From assembly GCF_001949145.1 (NCBI RefSeq), contig NW_019091561.1:427527-451769 (forward strand): a stretch of 24,243 bases of DNA, in the 5' to 3' direction. A program made the translations under genes and the position numbers. Under the pieces are notes generated by a model. The model searched no databases, was not told the origin of the DNA, and saw only the letters and a list, made by a program, of their open reading frames with translations. How positions within the stretch are numbered: the first letter of the stretch is position 1; the number at the start of each line of letters is the position of its first letter. The DNA comes from Acanthaster planci (Eukaryota; Echinodermata; Asteroidea; Valvatida; Acanthasteridae). Shown here piece after piece: positions 1-9,064 of this stretch.

Positions 1-1040
1 TGAAAGCACTGCATGGAAGAAAATTTCTTGGGCCGATTATCTTCCCATTGCTATTTTCTGATAGAGGGTGGTCCATTGTCATAATTTAAAAGTAAATTAA
101 ACACCTTTCACAAGATTGAATTTTTACCTATGTGTCCCATTTTTGTTAGCCAGTATTGTGTCCTTACACGTATGTACAATACACGCATACACGAAGCTGA
201 AGCGAAGGCTCTGCATGTGCAGTGATTCACTACACATAGTCAGTCACCTTTGCGGTTGGCAGTCACAAGCCCTGCTGAGATAATGAAGTTCAGGGTCAGG
301 GTTAACATACATTGGACCAGTAATGCATGGTAAAACCCGCAAAGCGTGTATTGAACAGCATACCAGGTTCACTGATTGTGTTAGCATGTCCGTTGAAATT
401 CTCACCCCTTATTGTATGTCAATAAGGCAGAGATTACCTCATGTGGACAAATAATTCTTTGAATTCATCGAAAATAAGAAATATGCCCTTATGGCAGCAG
501 TGAGATAGACTGAGGCTGTGAAATGTTTCACCTCGTAGCTATATTCAGACAGAAGAACGTTACCAGGGCTGATCATAATCCATCACGAAGTCAGGAAAAT
601 GCAGAGGACATTGAAACCTTGAGTCATGTGCCTATGGACCTTTGCAGTGTTGTTGTAAAACACCGTCATGACTGGTACCGTGATTTTCGGATTTCACGAG
701 ACATGCTATCGTAAAGTTTCTTCTCATCACATGTGTTCTTACCAGAACTATACATTTACTGCATGTAAAGAGCAGTATATCACCCCAGTAGTAACATGCA
801 GCAGCTGAGCATGCAGTTTGCTACAAACGAAACACGGTCCAGACTGTGATTGTGGGGGAACCTGTATGTTCACACTGTACATGTATGTATGCCCTCTGTA
901 ACGCGACAGAGAAACGTTTTGAGTACTCACAGGCTAACGTAGAGGGTGCGCAAGGCCTTCCCCCCAAGCTAGCAGAAGGAGGACTGTCCAGGGTATGCTG
1001 ATTAGCTACTGGTGGTACTGCCAACCTGTACCACGTCCAC
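1..1040. other. No recognised gene; unassigned unique-looking DNA
   Basis: I find no protein family, RNA gene or clear repeat here. A 63-codon plus-strand ORF at 523-714 has mixed, non-repetitive composition but matches nothing I recognise, and its ATG has no supporting context. Two overlapping minus-strand ORFs at 748-1051 are in different frames of the same DNA and also look accidental. Isolated TACATGTA-like words occur near 880. Confidence 0.5.
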
Positions 1041-1048
1041 AAAGCAGG

Positions 1049-1085
1049 CATAAAAGAGGTGCACAGACGGCTGGAAGTTCAGTTC
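1049..1085 (+). promoter_or_regulatory. Possible core promoter: TATA-like box plus initiator
   Basis: A CATAAAAG box at 1049-1056 is followed by TCAGTT at 1079-1084, which fits the animal initiator consensus TCAKTY. The distance from the box to the initiator A at 1081 is about 30 bases, the usual TATA-to-start spacing. The transposase remnant begins about 440 bases downstream on the same strand, so this could be the old element promoter or an unrelated chance pair. No transcript evidence exists in the sequence. Confidence 0.2.
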
Positions 1086-1420
1086 GTTGCTGAGAAGTAT
1101 GAGCCCTGCTAGAAGCACTGCTGGAATTTGGAAATCAACTGCTGATCTGAAGTAGGCCTTAAGACAGTAAGCACTTAACGTATTGTGTGATATTCATGCA
1201 TTGTGCCTTGTGAGTCTGGGGCCGCTGGTTTACTCAGCGATACTGTGCCCAAGTACAACAGCAAACAGCAACAACAAATTATTTTCCTGACTCTTGCCAC
1301 AGCATCTATTATTTATTATTTTGCCAGATACTGAATCTGTTTTGGGCAAGCTGGCATCAATCATATGGGCTGGTAGGCCCCAAAACATACATCAAACAAA
1401 CAAAGGACTCCCAGGTCCAA

Positions 1421-1446
1421 TGTACATGTACATGTACCGGTACATC
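1421..1446. repeat. TACATGTACATGTA palindromic repeat cluster
   Basis: Overlapping copies of the 8-bp palindrome TACATGTA run through this stretch and end in ACCGGTACAT. It is one of more than a dozen such clusters in the window. When translated, these clusters produce artefactual MYMYMY or HVHVH stretches, which inflate nearby ORFs such as the one at 1294-1521. Confidence 0.8.
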
Positions 1447-1521
1447 TATTGTCATTTGGCTTACAGGCAAGTCATAAATGAATGGACTCCCGGGCCTCAG
1501 GAACAATCGGTGCACATGTGA

Positions 1522-2804
1522 TCATGGACTGATCTAAACACTAGCGAACTGAAGGCCTTTCTGCGCCTTTGCATAATGACGGGCATTGCGAAGCACCCCA
1601 CCCTTCATAGCTTCTGGTCCATCGACCTACTACTGAAGATGAGCCTATTCCCGTCCATCATGCCCCGAGATCGCTTCCTTGCCATCCTGCAGTCCCTCCA
1701 CTTCAACGATAACACTGCCATGCTGGAGGACTGCACTGACCGCCTCTTCAAAGTGCGCCCAGTCGTCGACCATCTTGCTCCGAAGTTTGCCACTGTCTAA
1801 GTTCCTTGACGGGGCATTTCTGTCGACGACTCCCTGTTGAAGTTCTACGGACGTCTCCGCTTCGCTACCTACAACCCCAGAAAGAGGGCCCACTTCAGCA
1901 TTAAGATGTACAAGTTATGCCAGAGCACCAGGAGTGCCACGGGGTACTGCTACAACTTCAAAATCTACACCAGCCAAAGTAAAGGAGACCTCCTAGCAAC
2001 TACACAAGTGGCGATGGACCTGGTGAACGACCTAAGCCGCAAGGGCTACAACCTTGCCCTCGACCGGGCCTTCAGCAGTCCGACAGTTCGACGACTTCAC
2101 AACCAGAAGTTCAACGTTGTCGACACCGTCATGGCGAAAGAAACGGGATGCCGAAAGACCTGCAGTCCGTTAAGCTAAAGCGGGGCAAAACAGCATTCCG
2201 GTCGGCCAACCTGGGTGTCAGCGGTTCTCTCCTGGCCATGGTGTGGCGAGACAAGCGCAACATCCGTATGCTCTCCACCATGCATACGGCAGATATCTGT
2301 GGCTCCGGCAAGCAAGACAGGACGGGGGAGGAAAAGCAAAAACCGACCTGTGTCGTCGAATTCAACGCCCTATTGGGGGGCATTGAGGAGCGACCAACTC
2401 GCGCCAAATCATCGAACTACTCGTAAGTCACTCAAGCGGTACAAGAAGCTCTTCTTCTACCTGCTCGACTTGACGCTAGTGAACAGCTACGTCATGTACC
2501 TGGCCGTTGGTCACCACCTCTCCTTCCTCGACTACCGCTTGAGTCTTGTCCATGAACTGCTGTTCGACGAGCCCTTGCCCGAGTACTGCCCCCAGCACGA
2601 TACTCCACCAGTCACCAACTCCACTTCGTCGGCCGACACTTCCCCTCGGACTTTGAGAGGAGCAGCTATGGCGACTTCCGCTACCGGCAGTGTGTCCTTT
2701 GTGCTTCCCGTGGTCAGCGAAAGAAGACACAGTTTGAGTGCGACACGTGCCACCAGCCGCTCTGCATCACCCCCTGCTTCAAGGAGTACCATACTGTCCA
2801 CTAA
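1522..2804 (+). pseudogene. piggyBac (PGBD-type) transposase pseudogene
   Basis: This encodes a decayed DDE transposase of the piggyBac superfamily, a nuclear enzyme that cuts and pastes its transposon at TTAA sites. Readable blocks in order are: ELKAFLRLCIM and FWSIDLLL (1545-1640); MPRDRFLAILQSLHFNDN then DRLFKVRPVVDHL (1660-1780); SVDDSLLKFYGRLRF holding the first catalytic Asp (1819-1860); LALDRAFSSP with the second (2053-2082); MPKDLQSVKLKRGK (2148-2190); CVVEFNALLGG and RSDQL (2350-2400); KKLFFYLLDLTLVNSYVMY (2440-2500); and a C-terminal cysteine/histidine domain with CVLC, CDTC, CITPC and H residues ending at TAA 2802-2804. In-frame stops lie at 1798 and 1807. The frame changes near 2130-2148, in the G run at 2375-2380, and before about 2622. 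The acidic N-terminus is absent; a stop at 1519-1521 closes the frame upstream. It cannot make an intact enzyme. Confidence 0.93.
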
Positions 2805-4000
2805 TTGACACTTTGAACATTTACTTATACAGACATTATTTTTTTCTGTTTTTCATGACTTGATGCACCACTTATCTGGTGTAAAACAATATGTCATTTA
2901 CTGGTGGTTTTAAGAGTTGTCATAGTTTCATCCCTTGAAAAAATGACGAAAAAGTCAAAGTTTCTGGAAAGTACTGCGTTGAGGATGTTGTATTTTCATC
3001 TCTTGAAAAAGTGGCAAATTTCCTTGTAATGGTTTCACTAATTGGTCATACTTTCAAACTTTGAAAAAATGACAAAAGACACAGTTTCTGGAAAATATTA
3101 CTTTGAGGACGTTGTATTTTCATCCTTTTTAGTCTTTGCACCAGTGTTAGGAGTTTGCTCATTCTTGCCTTTTTTAATGAGTTTTGCTTTTTATTTGATT
3201 GAAAAGAGTGGACATTTATTTTACTACTTTTTTGAGTTCAACTATTTCAATGAGAAATGAAAAGAAAACACAAGAGAAATGACAAGAAGAAAATAAGAGG
3301 AAAAGAAGTTCTCTCCAAATATTTGTCTGTGTGTGTATTTCTATGTGTACTTGATTTTATTGGTTTCTAAGATTTTACTTGAAATTGTTGGGGAAATAAA
3401 GTTTGGGAAGGAAAATATCCATTTTGAACTAAAACTTATACTGTGGGAGGGAAAATTAACAAGTTGGGAGATAAAATATGTGAGTGGTTTGCGGGAGATA
3501 CAAGTTTTGTAAATGGGAAAATATATAACAGAAAAAACCCAAATAGCTTAAAAAAATGGCAAAAGTTATATGCAGCAGCACTGCAAAAAACCCACACTTT
3601 TAGACCCCTTTTTTACAGCATGATTCATTTGTCCGTCATGGCCCGCACTCATTGAACAGTTTACAAAGCCCAGTGCATGTGAGCACAACATATTGCATGC
3701 TGAGGTCTTGACCGTCAATCACTCTGCATAGCAACACGGCAGTATAGCAACGTGCTGGGCCAAGGCCCAGAACAAAGGAGCCCTTATGTAACACCACACT
3801 ATGGGGGCTCTATACGGAGCGGGCGGCGTGGCTGCAAAACCGAAGGGTCAATGGAAGTTGCTTGTGAGGGCTAGACTTGCCACGCAGCAGTCTTTTTATG
3901 GGGTTTAGATGCTCAGAAAAAAAGATACGAATTTTTGAAGATTTTTGAAAAACGAAAATATGAAAAACGGCCCGGCAGTGCATATAATGGTAAAAAAAAA
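2805..4000. other. Non-coding 3' part of the piggyBac remnant
   Basis: This AT-rich stretch has no convincing gene and lies between the transposase stop and a piggyBac-like terminus at 4001-4022, so it is plausibly the element's 3' untranslated and subterminal DNA, perhaps with secondary insertions. It contains a tandem duplication (2920-3128) and a perfect 7-bp-stem hairpin CTGGGCC-AA-GGCCCAG at 3755-3770. It also holds a subterminal AACGGCCCGGCAGTGCATA block near 3966-3983 that echoes the CCCGGCAG of the terminus. ORFs at 3042-3260 and 3443-3655 show no family signal. Confidence 0.5.
2920..3128. repeat. Tandem duplication, period about 124-126 bp
   Basis: Two diverged copies, 2920-3000 and 3046-3128, share the order TCATA-TTTCA, CTTTGAAAAAATGAC, AGTTTCTGGAAA and GAGGA-GTTGTATTTTCATC. 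They sit directly 3' of the transposase remnant. The divergence shows the duplication is not recent. Confidence 0.8.
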
Positions 4001-4022
4001 GCACCCGGCAGCAAGTGGTTAA
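4001..4022. mobile_element. piggyBac-like right terminus abutting TTAA
   Basis: GCACCCGGCAGCAAGTGG runs directly into TTAA at 4019-4022. Read outward-in on the other strand it is TTAACCACTTGCTGCCGGG, the layout of piggyBac ends (TTAA target followed by a short C/G-rich terminal repeat). A related CCCGGCAGTGCATA block lies 30-40 bases inside. I could not find a matching left end upstream of 1522: TTAA occurs at 302 and 1168, but the adjoining bases do not match. It could also be the end of a separate non-autonomous relative. Confidence 0.6.
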
Positions 4023-4512
4023 TTGCATCTTGTGTGCAGAGTGTGATCTGAAACTGTTGCACCATTTTTTGTTGGTTTTGTTGATTGTTTGTATGTAATG
4101 TTGACCCAATTTTGTCTTTCTATTTTACTATGTCTTGACTGACCCAAGGTTTTGCTTCGTTTTTCAGAATCACACGCCTAGCAAAATTACACCCTGGAAA
4201 TGTCCAGGAGTGTTTTTTTTTACAAGCCTGCAATTTGTAATCACAAGGACTGAAACACACAGTGCTGCCAAAAAGGGAAACAAGATTTGTCTATACAAGT
4301 ACATGTTATTCGCAGTAGTGTACAATGTACATGTACACTGTACATGTGCATGTAAGTAGTAGATACAGGTACATATACATGTAGATATAGTAATTTGGTT
4401 CATTATCCACAATTCATAGCCAGAAGGCCAAATTGTTTGTGAATTTACAATATCAATTAAAAGTCACAATCATCATTAAGTACTGATGAAAAACAGTTAC
4501 ACATATTTACTA
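4023..4512. other. No gene; AT-rich with TACATGTA words
   Basis: No coding or RNA gene is supported. TACATGTA-type palindromes cluster at 4318-4385 and explain the Cys/Thr/His-rich appearance of ORFs on both strands here. Confidence 0.5.
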
Positions 4513-4524
4513 GATAAAACTATT
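4513..4524 (+). repeat. Left target site duplication of the U2-headed insert
   Basis: GATAAAACTATT is identical to 4810-4821. Its last bases (ATT) overlap the first bases of the U2-like sequence, so the exact junction is ambiguous by 3 bp. Confidence 0.8.
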
Positions 4525-4614
4525 GCTTCTCAGCCTTTTGGCTAAGATCATGTGTCTCGGTCTTAAGGCTTAGAAGACCATGTACATGTACATGTAGGTA
4601 TCTGTTCCTATTGG
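4522..4614 (+). ncRNA. U2 snRNA 5'-domain homology (interrupted)
   Basis: ATTGCTTCTCAGCCTTTTGG and the following GCTAAGATCATGTGT match the U2 RNA 5' end apart from three substitutions (positions 3, 11 and 30). The GUAGUA branch-site recognition sequence of U2 (nt 33-38) is split by a 42-nt insert (4556-4597) that includes ATGTACATGTACATGTA. Homology resumes with GGTATCTGTTC. The Sm site and 3' stem-loops of U2 are absent, so this is not a working U2 gene. It is the head of the surrounding retroposon or a chimeric pseudogene. Confidence 0.85.
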
Positions 4615-4809
4615 TGAAATGCTTCAATGCAATTCATGAAGCTACAGAGGGGTTGCGTCTTGCAACCGAGGCAGTTCCCATCGTTGGGGTTGATGTCCGG
4701 GCTACGGTACTTATTTTGATGTGTTCCCTTTGGGGAGTTTTTTTACCTTCCGGTCTTTGTATCCCGCGGGACGTTATTTCTGGTCTTCTGTGTAATTTGT
4801 TTCATGATC

Positions 4810-4821
4810 GATAAAACTATT
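4810..4821 (+). repeat. Right target site duplication of the U2-headed insert
   Basis: GATAAAACTATT is a perfect copy of 4513-4524 and marks the 3' boundary of the insert. Confidence 0.8.
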
Positions 4822-5532
4822 ACAAATATAAAACAAAAACACCAAAACAAGCACAAACTAACGGGAACACCAAACACAAAGATAAAACAGGTTCCGCAAA
4901 ATATGAGCCATTACAAGAATGAATGCAGGGGATAACACTTTCCTGAAGTGAACAGCTCTGAATTAATTCAAAATTCTGATGAAATGAGGGGAGTCATGAC
5001 TGATATCTGGAACACGGATGACCCTGCCCATCTTTCAAGATCAAGTAAAGTCTTAAACCTTAGCATTTTGACAGTCATGCTAGCTATATACATCCTAGCA
5101 ACCTAAAAATTATAGGGAAGTAATCATTCCCGCAGTAATTTCTGAACAGATTTGTAACTGGTGACAGATAATAATATTTACGCATATCAAAACTACAGTA
5201 AAAAAAAAATAAAAACATGTCTCGCAGATAATCAGGTTCAGAAGTCAGCGATTACATGTACATGTACTTACCAATGTAAGAATCTTGCCTTGGAACAAGC
5301 ACGGAGGTACATACATATTGCTCAGACTGACGGAAGATGAAAAGAGATAAACTGCATGTAATGCAAGTTATAAGTTAACCAAAAACCAAAACAATAGAAT
5401 TAAGAAACCCATCACAGTAAATTTTATCACAAATCATCAAATAAAGCATAAACACCTGTGCAGAGTATACAACTACCAAACTGTGGCATTTGATATATTC
5501 GAAGGACCCTGGTATCAAGTCAGCATTTTTTT
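4822..5532. other. No recognised gene
   Basis: AT-rich DNA with A runs and one TACATGTACATGTAC cluster at 5253-5267. The minus-strand ORF at 5375-5599 runs into the dispersed repeat and has no family signal. Confidence 0.5.
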
Positions 5533-6335
5533 CCAGGACGGCGGCAAATTTGAAATTTTGAATTTTCCACCGGTCCTTTTTCCGAATGGATAACAGCATT
5601 TTATTTGAAATCTGCCAACAACTTAGAGCTCTGGAAAAATTCTATCACATTATATACGTGAAATGATTTTGACCAAATGAAAGGAAAGATTATTTGGCCC
5701 CTGTGTGCACCAACTCTCATCGCACGCAGAAGCACTGCTATACTCCGCCTGGCAAAATCTTTTTTTTCCTCCGGAGTTGCCTTCGATTGAACACGAGTCC
5801 AACTGCGATCAGCATCAAATCAAAATTTGTTTTGCACATTCATTTATGACATCATTGACCTAATGTGGAACGTAAGGGCGTGAATATTGGAGATTGGCAT
5901 ACATAATGTTGGTCTGAATATGCATGCCCACAAGTAATAAGTACTTGTAAGTAAGTACCACAAATAGATGTAGTAAGAATTTAGTAATGCTCTACAACTG
6001 AAATGCCGTACCTAGCATGTTCTTGGTGGGTTATAGTGCATTCTCACCACGTGTGTTTTACACCATCATATGATCCGGCGCCATCAAAAATTTACTGTAC
6101 ATGCCTGCACCACGTGTACTAGCACATCTGCCGAGCGCAGATGCGGAATATAATGTACATGTACCAAAACTTGATTTCCATTTTTCATTGTATTGCTATC
6201 TTATTGAGTTTTAAGTACAATCCGTTTGCTATCAATACCATGCCACATCAAAGCCCAACATCCAAACCGACCAGTACATGTGTCGTTCTGTTCTATGATT
6301 TTGGGCTCGATCCGGCAGCTTGGCTCCAGTACTAG
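5533..6335 (+). repeat. Dispersed repeat, copy A
   Basis: This is collinear and same-orientation with 15341-16105. Shared landmarks are GGATAACAGCATTTT (5588), TCAAATGAAAGG-like, CGATCAGCATCAAA, AAAATTTGTTTTGCAC, GGAACGTAAGGGCGTG, GAGATTGGCA, TGTAGTAAGAATTTAG, ATGCCGTA and CATGTTCTTGGT, then CATCATATGATCCGGC. The core 5588-6083 is clearest; the flanks to 5533 and 6335 are weaker. It has no coding capacity, so it is probably a non-autonomous transposon or retroposon fragment. I did not find target duplications. Confidence 0.75.
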
Positions 6336-7259
6336 CTGTCGCTCTCAAAAGGTGGTTTTGCCGCTGGTCCCTTTTCTTTGTTCCTCCACGTGACCGAGTG
6401 CTTGTGGGTATATCTCATGCTCATAAAACTTTAAACTCGGAACAAAGCTAGTTATTGTTTGATGGCAGCACGTTTATATCCTGTAATTTATTTAATGATT
6501 GTCAGACAGCTTTCTGCCCTACGCTGGGGTGTGTAAGCCTATGGGATTTGTAAGATCTAAAAAACGGGACTGTCAAATTATCTTGAAATATCTTACTGTA
6601 AAGTAAGTACATAATACTGTCAGACAATCTGTGAATTCTTACCACCAGAAATTCTGTCATTTTGAAAATTTTTTTCTCAGAAAATTGCAACTATTGCAAC
6701 CGTTAATGGGAGCTGTTGCAAGAGTCTATATTAATGGGTCGTGTGCAAAATGACAACACGCCATCGGTTCACCTGAAATCATTAGTAGCTAATAAAATAG
6801 ATAAAGAACCATAACTAAAGACCTGAAAGAGAATTTGGACTGATCTGAAATTAAACTTTATTTATGAAACTTTGGAAATTTACCTCACGTTAATTATATC
6901 ATCTCGGTTTCACCCCTCAAAATAATGGTATAGTTCAAATCAATTATGACCTCTCTGGTGGAGCTCCGGGACCAGTTTTTCTCAAACAGAATCTCCACTC
7001 CAACATCGAGACATCTAGCTTTTTAATTTTCAAATCACAGTAGCTCACATGACCAAAACGCAGGGATACATATGGTTACCACATTTGCTGATTTACATGT
7101 GTTACGTGTCAACGATGGGCACTGATGATGTGTATGTGAACGGTTTTTGACAGATATACATAAGCCTACGTGTGAAAACCGAACTGTACATGTGTATGAT
7201 TCGTGAACGTGATCAAATGTGCACATGTACCTTACATGTATAGTATGTGTGATCACACC
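6336..7259. other. No recognised gene
   Basis: No exon or RNA gene is supported. TACATGTA-like words occur at about 7095 and 7185-7240 just before the tandem array. The ORFs at 6502-6690 and 7035-7256 (minus) show no family resemblance. Confidence 0.5.
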
Positions 7260-7860
7260 TCAGGAGATATAGGGCCTTAAAGAGTGCACCCTTAATGTCA
7301 CGTGACTTGTCTCCTAATGACGTCATCATCACATAAGGATATACTGTATGTACCTCTAAAGCACTCCCTTTCAAGATATCTGCAAGATTTGAACCTGATT
7401 GGACATGTACTTCAGGAGATATAGGGCTTTGAAAAGTGCATTCTTAATGTCACGTGATTTGTCTGCTGCTGATGACGTCATTATCCCATACGGTCAATAT
7501 ACATGTACCTCTACAGCAATCCCTTTTCAAGATATCTGCAAGATTTGAACCTGATCAGACATGTACTTCAGGAGACATGGGGTCTGAAAGAGTGCAGTGT
7601 TAATGTAACGTGACTTGTCTCCTGATGATATCATGATCAGAAGAGGTTAAAATTCCACTAAAGTACTTCCTTTTCAAGATGGCTGCAAGATTTGAACCAA
7701 ATTGGATATACACTTCAGGAGATATAGTGCTTTAAATGAGACACCATTTAATGTCACATGACTCGTCTGCTGATGGTATTGTCATTATGTGAGGTCAATT
7801 TCCGTTTCTAAACCTTCCCTTCCTAACTGCCTGCAAGGTTTCAACCCAATAAGACATGTA
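7260..7860. repeat. Tandem array, about 152-bp unit, four diverged copies
   Basis: Units start with TCAGGAGATATAGGGC-like sequence at 7260, 7412, 7568 and 7715 (spacings 152, 156 and 147). Each unit then has GTGCA, TTAATGTCACGTGACTTGTC, a TGACGTCAT-like site, a CTCTAAAGCA-like stretch, TTTTCAAGATATCTGCAAG, TTTGAACC-GAT and GACATGTACT. Copies 1 and 2 keep CACGTG (7299, 7451) and a perfect TGACGTCA (7318, 7473); copies 3 and 4 have decayed versions. This is a minisatellite-scale repeat, not coding. Confidence 0.9.
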
Positions 7861-8310
7861 CAATACAATATACAATACAAAAAATTATACTTATCACAGA
7901 AAAGGCACAGATTAGATATCTTAAACATTTGTTCCTTTTGGCGTTTGGCGTTCCATACAATGTGATCCACTCTCGGCAGCACGTGGTCGGCATTTTGCCA
8001 AGTCCAGAGTATGATGCCCTACGCACTGTGTGCCATCTATGTTGCAGGCAGATATTAGGCATCCACACACACACAGTAGCATATGCACAGCATGCTATTG
8101 TAATTTTTTACTTGGCAATTTATATTTTAGGGGCTTTTTGTCGGCGGCGCTTCACGTGTGTGAAAAAGTACACCAGTTATGCACTTCATGCAGCTGACTT
8201 CAATGTTTTAGCCGTCATCTTGTGCACAATTCCCACTTATATTGCTTACGGTTGATTTTTTACCTAATTTTGAAGAATAAAAGAAGTTTTTATTCAAACA
8301 TCCAGTCTGA
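7861..8310. other. Unassigned stretch with AATAAA at 8276
   Basis: A 108-codon plus-strand ORF (7929-8255) starts only at a TTG, has no family signal, and is followed by AATAAA at 8276-8281. I do not accept it as a gene, but it is the only sizeable open frame between the repeat blocks. Confidence 0.4.
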
Positions 8311-9064
8311 TGACGTCATCAGCACCAAACACACGTTTTGACTGGGTAAAGATGGTCACGTACATCAATTTTCAGACGATTCGGACAAACTTCGCCACAG
8401 ACATCCATTCAAAATTCATTTTACGGAATTTTCAACCTGTCGCTAGAGGGCGCTCGATAATTAGGTGACGTCATCAGTAAATAATTTGAAAAATACTATA
8501 CCCCAGCAGACTAACACCTCTGAAAACAACTCGATACCTATTACCACTTTTAAACAATAAGGCCACTTCAAGTTTTCGACCGGAAGGAAGGGTCACATGA
8601 TTTGACCCATACAAGATGAATTGAAGACCACATTTTATCCTGGCACTTGCTGCAAAAAGAATGTTGCAGGAGGCCAGGGCCAATTTTATATGAATTTTTA
8701 TAAATTTAACAGAATATTTAAATATTCAAAATTTAATGATAAATCACTTGATGACGTAATCGTGACGTCAATAATTCAGAATCATCTTTGTTTTATAGTT
8801 AGTACTTGCTGCAAGTTTGACAGCGATCAACGATTACTAAGGTACGAAAACGGTGCCTCAAAATCATTTACAAAGGCAATGGGCTGAAGTCAATTTGTAA
8901 AAATCGATAACAAATCACTTGATGATGTCATCATGACGTCATGTTTCTAGGACCATCTACACTGTATGCATAAGGGTTTGTCATTGGTATAAGTTTGATG
9001 ATGATCCGCAGTTGCAAAAGCACTAAAGTGACCAGTAGAAAAAACGTGTACAAAACAAATGGCC
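8311..9064. repeat. Second diverged repeat family with TGACGTCA, period about 171 bp
   Basis: AAATCACTTGATGACGTAAT begins one unit at 8741 and AAATCACTTGATGATGTCAT the next at 8912. Each is followed by a TGACGTCA site (8763 and 8934), a TTGCTGCAAGTTTGA- or GGTATAAGTTTGATG-like block and ACAAAGGCAATGGGC or ACAAAACAAATGG. More degenerate relatives with TGACGTCA lie at 8311 and 8466. A third recognisable unit follows at about 9798-9960. Confidence 0.65.

Larger units (their letters stand above)
4513..4821 (+). mobile_element. U2 snRNA-headed SINE-like retroposon with 12-bp target site duplications
   Basis: The 12-mer GATAAAACTATT occurs at 4513-4524 and again, identical, at 4810-4821, framing an insert of about 285 bp. 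The insert begins with the 5' end of U2 spliceosomal RNA: 4522-4555 matches U2 nt 1-34 at 31 of 34 positions by eye. U2 nt 36-52 resumes at 4598-4614 after a 42-nt interruption. The remaining body (4615-4809) is not U2. It has hairpins at 4621-4642 and 4651-4667 (GGTTGC-GTCTT-GCAACC), a T run near 4739-4745, and the palindrome TCCCGCGGGA at 4762-4771. Long direct repeats plus an snRNA head fit LINE-mediated retroposition; snRNA-headed SINEs (SINEU) are known in crocodilians. An alternative is a one-off chimeric retropseudogene. No poly(A) tail is visible. Confidence 0.75.

Noticed and set aside
302-305. TTAA as left end of the piggyBac element
   Set aside because: The bases after it (CATACATTGG) do not match the inverse of the right terminus (CCACTTGCTGCC).
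2129-2801. Minus-strand ORFs opposite the transposase
   Set aside because: These are antisense shadows of the GC-richer piggyBac coding remnant.
4611-4814. 67-codon ORF inside the U2-headed insert
   Set aside because: It starts at TTG and covers the retroposon body, which is better explained as structured non-coding RNA.
7260-7860. CRISPR-like array
   Set aside because: The whole unit of about 152 bp is repeated. There are no unique spacers between short identical repeats, and the context is eukaryotic.
7929-8255. 108-codon plus-strand ORF followed by AATAAA
   Set aside because: No ATG start, no family resemblance, and flanked by repeats. The downstream AATAAA is only about 20 bp beyond the stop and is common in AT-rich DNA.
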